Positions 24,291 through 31,900 of a stretch of 64,000 nt of DNA are shown here, one piece after another. The position numbers and the translations under genes were made by a program. How positions within the stretch are numbered: the stretch's first letter is position 1; each line of letters begins with the position of its first letter. This DNA is from Cupriavidus neocaledonicus (GTDB taxonomy: Bacteria; Pseudomonadota; Gammaproteobacteria; Burkholderiales; Burkholderiaceae): contig NZ_AQUR01000103.1 of the NCBI RefSeq assembly GCF_000372525.1, forward strand, positions 62,001 through 126,000, written 5' to 3'. The notes under the pieces are model-generated. The model saw nothing but the letters and a program-made list of their open reading frames with translations, had not been told where the DNA came from and did not search any database.

Positions 24291-26566
24291 ACGATCCGAT
24301 CCCGCCATGCGCGCCGCGCGCACGACCCGGCACGGGCCCGGTCGGCATCGGCACGCCGGTCGCGCGCCTCGATGGCGTGGCCAAGGTCACCGGCACGGCG
24401 CGCTATGCCGCCGAGCATCCGGCCTTCGACCTCGCGCACGGGGTGGTGGTGAACAGCACCATTGCGCGCGGACGCATCCTGTCGATCGATTGCAGCGCGG
24501 CGCTGGCGGTGCCAGGCGTGCTCGACGTGCTGACCCATGAGCGCCGCCCGCGCGTGCGTTCGCTCGACCTGTTCTACAAGGACATGGTCGCGCCCGCCGG
24601 TTCGCCGTTCAAGCCGCTGCACGATGCGCGCATCTGGTATAGCGGCCAGCCGGTGGCGCTGGTGGTGGCCGAGACCTTCGAGGCGGCGCGCCATGCCGCC
24701 ACGCTGGTGCGCGTGCGCTACCAGGCGTGGCAGCACCAGACCAGCCTGCTGGACCACCTGGGCCGCGCCGGCAAGCCAATGCGCTTCAAGGCGGGCTATT
24801 CCGGCCCGCCCAGGGCGCGCGGCGATGCCGACGCCGCCTTCGCGCGCGCGCCTTGCCAGGTCGACGCCGAGTTCTACAGCGGCGTCGAGCACCACAACCC
24901 GATGGAGATGCACGCCACCACGGTGATCCGCGGCGGCGACGGCCACCTGACCGTCTACGACAAGACCCAGGGCTCGCAGAATTCGCGCTGGATGGTGTCG
25001 CGCGTGTTCGGGCTGCCCAAGCGCAAGGTCACGGTGCGCAATGAATACGTGGGCGGAGCCTTCGGCTCGGGACTGCGGCCGCAGTACCAGCTGATCCTGG
25101 CGGTGATGGCGGCGCTGGCGCTGGAGCGCTCGGTGCGCGTGGTGCTGACGCGGCCGCAGATGTTCACCTTCTGCCACCGGCCCGAGACCTGGCAGCGCGT
25201 GCGGCTGGGTGCCGACGCCGATGGCAGGCTGGTGAGCCTGATCCATGAAGCCGTGGCCGAGACCTCGCGCATGGAGCACTACGTCGAGGTGGTGGTCAAC
25301 TGGTCCACGCAGCTCTATGCGTCCGAGAACAGCCGGCAGGACTACAAACTGGTCGACCTGGACCAGCCCACGCCGGCCGACATGCGTGCGCCGGGCGCCG
25401 CGCACGGCGTGCATGCGATCGAGGTGGCGATGGACGAGTTGTCCTATGCGGTGGGGATGGACCCGCTCGCGCTGCGGCTCAGGAACTACGCCGAGCGCGA
25501 CGGCGCCAGCGGCCTGCCGTTCTCGAGCAAGGCGCTGCGGGAATGCTACGCGCAGGGCGCGCAACGGTTCGGCTGGGCCGCGCGGCCGCCGCAGCCGCGT
25601 TCGATGCGCGCGGGCCACGAGCTGATCGGCTGGGGCATGGCCAGCGGCACCTGGGATGCGCTGCAGATGTTGAGCCGCGCCCGCGCGGTGTTCCGCGCCG
25701 ACGGCCGGCTCGAGGTATCCAGCGCCGCCACCGATATCGGCACCGGCACGCTGACGGTGATGAGCCAGATCGCCGCCGCGTCGCTGGGCCTGCCGCTGGA
25801 GCAGGTGACGTTCGTGCTGGGCGATTCAGACCTGCCGCTGGCGCCGGTCGAAGGCGGCTCGTCGCATGTGGCCACGGTCGGCACTGCGGTCGACGGCGTG
25901 TGCGACAAGCTGCGCCGGATGCTGTGGCACATGGCGCGGCGCATGCAGGGTGCCGGCTTCGAGCAGGCCCGCTACGAGGATCTGGTGTTCGCGCACGGCC
26001 GGGTCAGCCTGCGCGCCAGCCCCGGCGTGTCGTTGCCGCTGACCGGCATCCTTGCGGCGGCCCGGCGCGAGCAGATCGAGGCCTCGTTCCTGCAATTGCC
26101 CAACCTGTTCAAACAGAAGCAATACACGCGCGCCGCGCACTCCGCCGTGTTCTGCGAGGTGCGCGTGGACGAGGCGCTGGGCACCGTACGCGTGACGCGC
26201 GTGGTCAGCGCGGTGGCGGCGGGCCGCATCATCAACCCGAACACCGCGCGCAGCCAGATCCTGGGCGGCATGGTGTGGGGCATTGGCCAGGCGCTGCACG
26301 AGGAAACGCACAGCGACCATGCGCTCGGCCGCTTCATGAACCGCAATATGGCCGAGTACCACATCGCCTCGCATGCCGATATCCAGGGCCTGGAGGTGAT
26401 CTTCCTCGACGAGGACGACCGCGTGGTCAGCAGCCTGGGCGCCAAGGGCGTGGGCGAAATCGGGCTGGTGGGCGTCGCCGCCGCGATCAGCAATGCGATC
26501 TATCACGCCACCGGCAGGCGGCTGCGCAGCACGCCGATGACGCCGGACAAGGTCATGGCCCGCTGA
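24287..26566 (+). CDS. Molybdenum hydroxylase molybdopterin-binding subunit (cluster 1)
   Basis: This 759-residue catalytic subunit holds the molybdopterin cofactor. Visible landmarks are the N-terminal PVARLDGVAKVTGTARYAAEH, HHNPMEMHATT, YVGGAFGSGLRPQYQ (the pterin loop near residue 260), and the terminal KGVGEIGLVGVAAAISNA with the catalytic Glu. It is of PaoC type by its partner subunits. The usual MRAPG motif is present (DMRAPGAAHGVHAIEVAMDEL). The substrate is probably an aldehyde or an N-heteroaromatic. No chaperone gene (XdhC/PaoD-like) is adjacent, so maturation must be supplied from elsewhere. Confidence 0.92.
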   Translation: MNDPIPPCAPRARPGTGPVGIGTPVARLDGVAKVTGTARYAAEHPAFDLAHGVVVNSTIARGRILSIDCSAALAVPGVLDVLTHERRPRVRSLDLFYKDMVAPAGSPFKPLHDARIWYSGQPVALVVAETFEAARHAATLVRVRYQAWQHQTSLLDHLGRAGKPMRFKAGYSGPPRARGDADAAFARAPCQVDAEFYSGVEHHNPMEMHATTVIRGGDGHLTVYDKTQGSQNSRWMVSRVFGLPKRKVTVRNEYVGGAFGSGLRPQYQLILAVMAALALERSVRVVLTRPQMFTFCHRPETWQRVRLGADADGRLVSLIHEAVAETSRMEHYVEVVVNWSTQLYASENSRQDYKLVDLDQPTPADMRAPGAAHGVHAIEVAMDELSYAVGMDPLALRLRNYAERDGASGLPFSSKALRECYAQGAQRFGWAARPPQPRSMRAGHELIGWGMASGTWDALQMLSRARAVFRADGRLEVSSAATDIGTGTLTVMSQIAAASLGLPLEQVTFVLGDSDLPLAPVEGGSSHVATVGTAVDGVCDKLRRMLWHMARRMQGAGFEQARYEDLVFAHGRVSLRASPGVSLPLTGILAAARREQIEASFLQLPNLFKQKQYTRAAHSAVFCEVRVDEALGTVRVTRVVSAVAAGRIINPNTARSQILGGMVWGIGQALHEETHSDHALGRFMNRNMAEYHIASHADIQGLEVIFLDEDDRVVSSLGAKGVGEIGLVGVAAAISNAIYHATGRRLRSTPMTPDKVMAR

Positions 26567-26591
26567 GGGGGCGCCGGTGGGGCGGCCGCCG

Positions 26592-27500
26592 TCAGCGCCG
26601 CTGCGCCAGCCAGATCCCGGCGGCGATCGCGGCCAGCCCGACGCCGTGGTACCAGCGCGGCCAGTCGCCCAGCAGCACCGTCGACAGCAGCGCGGCAAAG
26701 ACCGGCGTCAGCGTGATGAAGAACACCGGCAGCTGCGCGCCCGCGCGCGCGATGGCGCGGTCCCAGGCAAAGTAGGCCAGCAGCGACGGGATGGTCGCGA
26801 CATAGAGCAGGATGCCCGCGACCTTGCCGTTCCATTGCAGCGGCTGCTCCAGCGTCAGCAGTTCCCATGCGGTCACCGGCGCGCTGGCCAGCACGCCGGT
26901 GACGATCTGCGCGAACAGCAGCACCGGCAAGGGCAGCGCGGGGCGCTGCTTGCGCAGCAGCCAGGTGTAGGCGCTCCAGGCGATGGTGGCCGCCAGCATG
27001 AACAGGTCGCCCGGCACCAGGTCCAGCTGTGCCAGCCGCGCCAGTTCGCCGCGCACCAGCACGAAGGTCACGCCGACCATGCACAGCAGCGCGCCGGCGA
27101 CATGCCAGGGCCGGACCCGTTCGCCAAAGCACAGCGCGCCGATCACGATCAGAAACAGCGGCGTGGACGCGCCGATCAGCGTCACGTTGATCGGCGTCGA
27201 GCTGGTCAGCGCCAGGTACTGCAGTGCGTTATAGCTGGCGATCGACAGCATGCCCATGGCGGTGATCACGCCCGCATGCCGGCGCAGCACCGCGCGGTGC
27301 TCGACCACGCCGCGCCAGGCAAATGGTGCCAGCAGCATGCCGGCCAGTACCCAGCGCGCCCAGTTCAGCGCGACCGGCGGCACCGTGCCGGCGGCAAGCC
27401 GGCCCACGATGGCGTTGCCGGCCCAGCTCAGCGGCGGAAAGGTCAGCAGGAACAGGGTGGTCCAGTCGAGGCGTCGGGTGCTGGGGCTGCTGGCGGACAT
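26592..27500 (-). CDS. EamA/DMT-family transporter
   Basis: This 302-residue membrane protein has ten predicted helices arranged as two EamA repeats. The first repeat contains FPPLSWAGNAIVGRLAAG and ARWVLAGMLLAPFAW, and the second contains LAATIAWSAYTWLLRKQ and LTPVFAALLSTVLLGDWPRWYHGVGLAAIAAGIWLA. These are drug/metabolite transporter features, usually exporters of amino acids or other metabolites. The start MSASSPSTRR is chosen because the longer open frame upstream lies in the intergenic region. It is convergent with the molybdoenzyme operon and separated from it by 25 bases. No regulator is adjacent. Confidence 0.87.
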   Translation of the reverse strand: MSASSPSTRRLDWTTLFLLTFPPLSWAGNAIVGRLAAGTVPPVALNWARWVLAGMLLAPFAWRGVVEHRAVLRRHAGVITAMGMLSIASYNALQYLALTSSTPINVTLIGASTPLFLIVIGALCFGERVRPWHVAGALLCMVGVTFVLVRGELARLAQLDLVPGDLFMLAATIAWSAYTWLLRKQRPALPLPVLLFAQIVTGVLASAPVTAWELLTLEQPLQWNGKVAGILLYVATIPSLLAYFAWDRAIARAGAQLPVFFITLTPVFAALLSTVLLGDWPRWYHGVGLAAIAAGIWLAQRR

Positions 27501-27561
27501 GGGGAAGTTCGATCGATGATGGCGCATTATCCGCGATGGCGGTGTTTTCGGTGCCGGGCAC

Positions 27562-28881
27562 TCACCGGCCCGAGCGCCCGGCTCGCGCCAGCGGCAGCGT
27601 TGCCAGGCGCCCGCTGACGACCTCGCGGATGGCCGGCGGTGCGTCGAGTTCGTCCAGCAGCCGCGGCCAGCGCGCATGCGCCAGCGCCACCGCTTCCCTG
27701 ACCGCGGCGGTGGCGATGCGGCGCGGCACGCCGGCTTTCTCGGCGATCGCCTCGTACATGGCCAGGGTTTCCTCGCGCTGCAGCCGGTCGATGGCGACGT
27801 TCTGTCCATACGAGGCAAAGCCGGGCAGCGCGGCCACGCAGACGATGTCGTACGCCGGCGACAGCACCGGCAGCACGCCGTTGGGGTAGGTCACCGAGAA
27901 GTTCTTCAGGTGCGCGTCGCTGTTGCCGATCAGCGTATTGACCGCCTGGCGCAGGAAGAACTGCCGCACATGCTCGACTCCGCTCGGGCTCAGGCGGTAC
28001 AGCGTGGCAACCAGCTGCACGTAGCCGTCGATGCTGGCGTACTTGCGGGCCGGCATCCGGCCCAGCATCTGGCAGCCGTCCTCGGCATGCACGCGCCCGG
28101 CCGGGGTGCGGTCGAAGCGGTCGACGGCAAGGTAATGCAGGTCTTCGCCCAGGGCCTCGGCCAGCCCCTCCACCGCGATGGTCGACATGGGCAGCACGCG
28201 CGTGGCCGCGACATGCACGCCGGCGGCGGCCGCGAGCTGCATCGAGACCGATTCGTTGAACACCTGCGCGTCGTCGTTCCTCGCCGGCAGCTTGGCGATG
28301 ATGTCGGACAGCTTGCCGTGGCTCGGCAGCGTGTAGCGCTTGCCGTCCTGCACTGTCGACAGGGCCAGCTTGTTCTGCACGCCGGACACCGACGCGGCCC
28401 CTTGCGTGGCACCTTCGACCACGGCGATCTCCAGGTTGTCGGCGCCGCCGGTCACGCCATAGGCGCGGGCATAGGCGGGCAGCGCGCCGATGTCCGCCGG
28501 CCGCACCACCACGGCCCCGGGCAGGTCGTTGCCGGCCGAGGCCAGGATGCCGAAGTCGTCCTTGTCTTCGGGCTGGCTGCGGGTGGCTTCGAGCCGCTTG
28601 CGCAGCTCGCCTTCGGGCAGCAGGCCGGCAAAGTAGGGCGGTAGTTCATGACCGGTGCTGTAGACCGCGGGATGGAAGGGGTTGTCCAGCACCTCGGCGG
28701 TGGCACGGCGGCCGGCTTCGGTCGGCACGGTGATCGACAGGCTCAGCGTGGGGCGGTCCGGGTCGCCGCGGAATTCATCGGCGGGTACGAAGCGGACATT
28801 GCCGCCGGCCTCGCACAGGTAGCCGCACAGCCGGTCATAGAGCCGTACCTCCAGGAAGCGGGGATGCAGGGCGTAGCTCAT
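27562..28881 (-). CDS. hipA: HipA-type serine/threonine kinase toxin
   Basis: This 439-residue HipA-family kinase has an N-terminal HipA domain (LYDRLCGYLCE) and FHPAVYSTGHELPPYFAGLLPEG. The GVQNKLALS P-loop region follows, with KLPARNDDAQVFNE. The catalytic GNSDAHLKNFS loop (Asp) and LSPAYDIV (metal-binding Asp) are intact, so it looks active. HipA kinases phosphorylate tRNA synthetases such as GltX in E. coli; the target here is unknown. The start at 28881 overlaps the antitoxin stop by four bases, giving the hipB-hipA order. It is longer than most chromosomal homologues only by the C-terminal tail. Confidence 0.9.
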   Translation of the reverse strand: MSYALHPRFLEVRLYDRLCGYLCEAGGNVRFVPADEFRGDPDRPTLSLSITVPTEAGRRATAEVLDNPFHPAVYSTGHELPPYFAGLLPEGELRKRLEATRSQPEDKDDFGILASAGNDLPGAVVVRPADIGALPAYARAYGVTGGADNLEIAVVEGATQGAASVSGVQNKLALSTVQDGKRYTLPSHGKLSDIIAKLPARNDDAQVFNESVSMQLAAAAGVHVAATRVLPMSTIAVEGLAEALGEDLHYLAVDRFDRTPAGRVHAEDGCQMLGRMPARKYASIDGYVQLVATLYRLSPSGVEHVRQFFLRQAVNTLIGNSDAHLKNFSVTYPNGVLPVLSPAYDIVCVAALPGFASYGQNVAIDRLQREETLAMYEAIAEKAGVPRRIATAAVREAVALAHARWPRLLDELDAPPAIREVVSGRLATLPLARAGRSGR

Positions 28882-29177
28882 TCCTGGTCCAGGAAGATGT
28901 CGAGCGCGGCGCGGGCGCTGCGGTCGGGGCCGCTGCCCTTGCCTTCGAGTACCTGGCGGACTTCGGCGAGGCGTTCGTTGGGCACCAGCACCCACTGCGC
29001 ATCCAGCGCGGCAGCCAATGCTTCCAGCGTGGAGGCGCGGCTGTCCTTCTTGCCGAGCAGGATGGCCGAGAGGTTTTGCGCCGCCATGCCGAGGATGCGG
29101 CCCAGGTCGCCAAGGCTCTTGCCCCTGGCTTCCCGCATCTGGCGGCATTGGGAGATTAATGACATGGCATTAGTCAA
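28878..29177 (-). CDS. hipB: HipB-type helix-turn-helix antitoxin
   Basis: The protein has 99 residues (or 95 if the second Met at 29165 is used). It has a XRE/Cro helix-turn-helix, CRQMREARGKSLGDLGRILGMAAQNLSAILLGKKD, in residues about 10-47. An alpha/beta segment that dimerises and ends in a C-terminal tail follows (ARAALDIFLDQE). HipB binds its own promoter and HipA. Two near-identical palindromes upstream (29186-29203 and 29259-29276) are the likely operators, consistent with autorepression. It overlaps hipA by four bases. Confidence 0.88.
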   Translation of the reverse strand: MTNAMSLISQCRQMREARGKSLGDLGRILGMAAQNLSAILLGKKDSRASTLEALAAALDAQWVLVPNERLAEVRQVLEGKGSGPDRSARAALDIFLDQE

Positions 29178-29185
29178 TGGGAAAA

Positions 29186-29203
29186 ATCATTCTTTGGAAT
29201 GAT
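29186..29203. promoter_or_regulatory. hipBA operator 1
   Basis: ATCATTC-TTTG-GAATGAT, a perfect 7-base-arm inverted repeat ending nine bases from the hipB start. Likely HipB binding site. The rotational phase matches operator 2 (centre spacing 73 bases, about seven turns). Confidence 0.8.
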
Positions 29204-29258
29204 AGCTGCCTTGGCGGGTCTTGTGCCTATGATTCGATGGAAGCTTTTTTAGCAGGAA

Positions 29259-29276
29259 ATCATTCTATGGAATGAT
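29259..29276. promoter_or_regulatory. hipBA operator 2
   Basis: ATCATTC-TATG-GAATGAT, the same arms as operator 1 with a different spacer, 73 bases further upstream. Two operators on the same helical face suggest cooperative binding or looping. Confidence 0.8.
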
Positions 29277-29396
29277 AGTGCATGGCAGGCTGCATGGCCA
29301 AAGACAGACAATGAAGCGCGTGCCGGCGCGTCGTCGAGACGCCCGCAGTGCCTCTGCCTCCACCCCCTGCCGTTACCCCTTGCCTTGTCACCGATA

Positions 29397-29412
29397 CTGT
29401 ATAAATATACAG
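29397..29412 (+). promoter_or_regulatory. LexA (SOS) box upstream of imuA
   Basis: CTGT-ATAAATAT-ACAG matches the gammaproteobacterial/betaproteobacterial LexA consensus CTGT-N8-ACAG, with flanking TA and TCA extending the near-palindrome. It ends 54 bases before the imuA start, suitable for repressing the imuA-imuB-dnaE2 promoter. Confidence 0.88.
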
Positions 29413-29466
29413 TCATCGTAACTATCCTAAATTCTCGTCGCTGTCGGCAAGCGACGCTAACTTCAC

Positions 29467-30399
29467 ATGACTGCGCCATCGCACGCAGCCGCGCCAAGAG
29501 CGGCGGAGGATCTGCCTTTCCCTGCGCCGGCGGCCTCAGGGTCTGCCTGGCCTGCCGCGGCCGGGCGCCAGCAGGCCCTGTCGGCGCTCGAGCAGCGCTA
29601 TCCCGGGCTGTGGCGGGCCGGCCAGCTGGGCCGCGCCGGCGGGACCGCGGTGTGCCCGACGGGGTATGACGCGCTCTCGGCGGAACTGCCCGGCGGCGGC
29701 TGGCCGGCCGGCGGCCTGACCGAACTGCTGACCACGCAGGGGGGCGCCGGCGAAATGCGCCTGCTGCTGCCGGCCCTGCGCACGCTGGCCGGGGCGGGGC
29801 GGCGCATTGCGCTGGTGGCGCCGCCTTACCTGCCCAATGCGATGGCGCTGGCCGCGGCCGGGCTGCCGGCGCGGCAGTGCTACTGGGTGCGTGCTCCCGC
29901 CGAAGCGGCCAGGGCCGCGCAGCAGGCCGACATGCTGTGGGCCGCCGAACAGGTGCTGCGCAGCCAGGCTTTTGGCGGCGTGCTGGTGTGGCTGCCGGCG
30001 GCGCGTCCCGAGGCGCTGCGGCGGCTGCAGGTGCTGGCGCAGGCCGGCGACGCGGTGGCATGGGCATTGCGCCCGGCCGCGGCGCTGCGCGAGTCGTCGC
30101 CCGCGGTGCTGCGGCTGCTGCTGGCGCCGCTGCCCGGCAACATGCTGTCGATCACCTTCCACAAGCGCCGCGGGCCGGTGCGGGACACGCCGCTGCTGCT
30201 GCGCCTGGACGGCATGGCGGCGGCCACGCGCGCGGCCGCCTGGCCGGTCCCGGCAGGCGCACCTGCAGCAGCCACCGCGGGCGCGCCCGCAGGGCCCGAA
30301 CCGCTGGCGCAGTCTTCTCAGCTTTCTTCCGATGCCGTACTGGATCGCGGTGCACCTGCCGCGCCTGCCCCTGGACGCCCTGCAGCCCAACTGGCCTGA
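29467..30399 (+). CDS. imuA: Translesion synthesis-associated protein ImuA
   Basis: This 310-residue RecA/SulA-like protein of the ImuA family is part of the SOS mutasome with ImuB and DnaE2. The core runs from about residue 40 to 250 (LWRAGQLGRAGGTAVCPTGYDALSAELPGGGWPAGGLTELL; LLLPALRTLAGAGRRIALVAPPYLPN). No intact Walker A is visible, as in other ImuA proteins. The N- and C-terminal parts are Ala/Pro-rich and poorly conserved-looking, making it longer than the ~240 usual. A perfect LexA box lies upstream. Its end overlaps the ImuB start by 68 bases, a rather long overlap. Confidence 0.87.
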   Translation: MTAPSHAAAPRAAEDLPFPAPAASGSAWPAAAGRQQALSALEQRYPGLWRAGQLGRAGGTAVCPTGYDALSAELPGGGWPAGGLTELLTTQGGAGEMRLLLPALRTLAGAGRRIALVAPPYLPNAMALAAAGLPARQCYWVRAPAEAARAAQQADMLWAAEQVLRSQAFGGVLVWLPAARPEALRRLQVLAQAGDAVAWALRPAAALRESSPAVLRLLLAPLPGNMLSITFHKRRGPVRDTPLLLRLDGMAAATRAAAWPVPAGAPAAATAGAPAGPEPLAQSSQLSSDAVLDRGAPAAPAPGRPAAQLA

Positions 30400-31900
30400 G
30401 CTGGCGCCCGCCGCGAGCCCGCCTGCCGCCGCCGCCACCCTGCACCATGCGCTGCCGGTGGCGGTGATGGCGCGCGAGCAGGTAGTGCTGGCCAATGGCC
30501 CGGCCATGCAGCTGGGCGTGCGCTATGGCATGCGCCGCGGCGGCGTGCAGGCGCTGTCGGCCGATATCGTGCAGCTGGAGCGGGACCCGGCCGCCGAAGC
30601 CGCGCTGATGGAGGCGGTGGCGCTGGCGCTGCTGCGTTTCACGCCAGGCGTGACCGTCGACGAGGAGCCGGAGTCGGCCACCCTGATGCTCGATGTCAGC
30701 GCCAGCCTGCGCCTGTTCGGCGGCCATCGCGCGCTGTGCCGCGCGGTGCGGGCCTGCGTGCGCCAGCTCGGCACCGTGGCCCAGATGGGCTGCGGCCCGA
30801 CCGCGCACGGCGCCGCGTGGCTGGCGCGCCAGCCGGTGCGGCGCACGCGGCGCGGCTTGGTGCGGCCCGGCCGCCGGGCGGTGGGCATGGCGCGCCTGCA
30901 CCGGCTGCTGGACCGCCTGCCGGTGGAGGCGCTGCATACGCTGGCCGATCCGGCCTGGCTGGACGGCATCGGCTGCCGCACGCTGGGCGAGGTGCGGCGC
31001 CTGCCGCGCGCGGGGCTGACACGCCGGCTGGGCCCGGCGCTGCTGGCGCGGCTGGACCAGGCCTATGGCGAGGCGCCGGCGCGCTTTGTCTGGTTTGTGG
31101 CGCCACCCGCGTTTGCGCAGCGCATGGACTTGCCGGGCCGCATCGAATCGGCCGAAGCCGTGCTGGCCGGCGCGCAGCGGCTGCTGCTGGCGCTGGCGGG
31201 CTGGCTGGCGGTGCAGCAGGCCGGCGTCACGCGCTGCGTGCTGGTGCTGGAGCATGAGCGCTACCGGCGCGACGCGGCGACCGAAGGCACCGCGGTGCCA
31301 CTGGGCCTGGCCCAGCCCAGCCGCGATCCCGCGCACCTGTCGCGGCTGTTGCGCGAAAAGCTCGACAAGCTCAGCTTCCATGCCCCCGTGACCGGCCTGG
31401 CGCTGCGCGTGGAGGCCATGGCCGCGTACGTGCCGCAAAGCGAGGCGCTGTTCCCCGAGCCCGGCGGCACGCCGGAAGACCTGGGGCGCCTGCTCGATAC
31501 GCTGATGGCGCGGCTGGGCCGCGACAACGTGCTGCAGCCGCGGCCGCTGGCCGACCACCGGCCCGAGCGCGCCAACCGCTGGGGCCCGGTCGACGAGCCC
31601 GCCGGCAAGCCCGCCAGCCTGCCGGCGCCGCCGCCGGAGCGCCCCTTGTGGCTGCTGCCGCAGCCGCAGCCGCTGCCGGTGCAGCGCCACCGCCCCTGCC
31701 ACGGCGGCCCGCTGGCGCTGCTGAGCCGGCCCGAGCGCATCGAGGCCGGCTGGTGGGACGGGGCCCTGGCCACGCGCGACTACTTTATCGCCGAGCGCGC
31801 CGACGGCCTGCGCTGCTGGATCTTCCGCGAGCGTCCGGGCCATGCCGCGCACGACGATGGCGGCGAGTACCGCTGGTTCCTGCATGGGTTGTTCGCATGA
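30332..31900 (+). CDS. imuB: ImuB, catalytically inactive Y-family polymerase-like protein
   Basis: The protein has 522 residues from ATG 30332 (MPYWIAVHLPRLPLDAL). It has the Y-family palm, fingers and little-finger layout but lacks the acidic catalytic residues: LHLPRL-like residues replace the DMDAFF motif and LDVSASLRLFGG replaces the DEAYLD motif. In the studied systems ImuB is a non-polymerase hub that binds DnaE2, ImuA and the sliding clamp. A LDGIGCRTLGEVRRLPRAGL helix-hairpin region is at about residues 208-230. The C-terminal ~90 residues are Pro-rich and presumably hold the clamp/partner contacts. The stop overlaps the dnaE2 start (ATGA). Confidence 0.87.
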   Translation: MPYWIAVHLPRLPLDALQPNWPELAPAASPPAAAATLHHALPVAVMAREQVVLANGPAMQLGVRYGMRRGGVQALSADIVQLERDPAAEAALMEAVALALLRFTPGVTVDEEPESATLMLDVSASLRLFGGHRALCRAVRACVRQLGTVAQMGCGPTAHGAAWLARQPVRRTRRGLVRPGRRAVGMARLHRLLDRLPVEALHTLADPAWLDGIGCRTLGEVRRLPRAGLTRRLGPALLARLDQAYGEAPARFVWFVAPPAFAQRMDLPGRIESAEAVLAGAQRLLLALAGWLAVQQAGVTRCVLVLEHERYRRDAATEGTAVPLGLAQPSRDPAHLSRLLREKLDKLSFHAPVTGLALRVEAMAAYVPQSEALFPEPGGTPEDLGRLLDTLMARLGRDNVLQPRPLADHRPERANRWGPVDEPAGKPASLPAPPPERPLWLLPQPQPLPVQRHRPCHGGPLALLSRPERIEAGWWDGALATRDYFIAERADGLRCWIFRERPGHAAHDDGGEYRWFLHGLFA

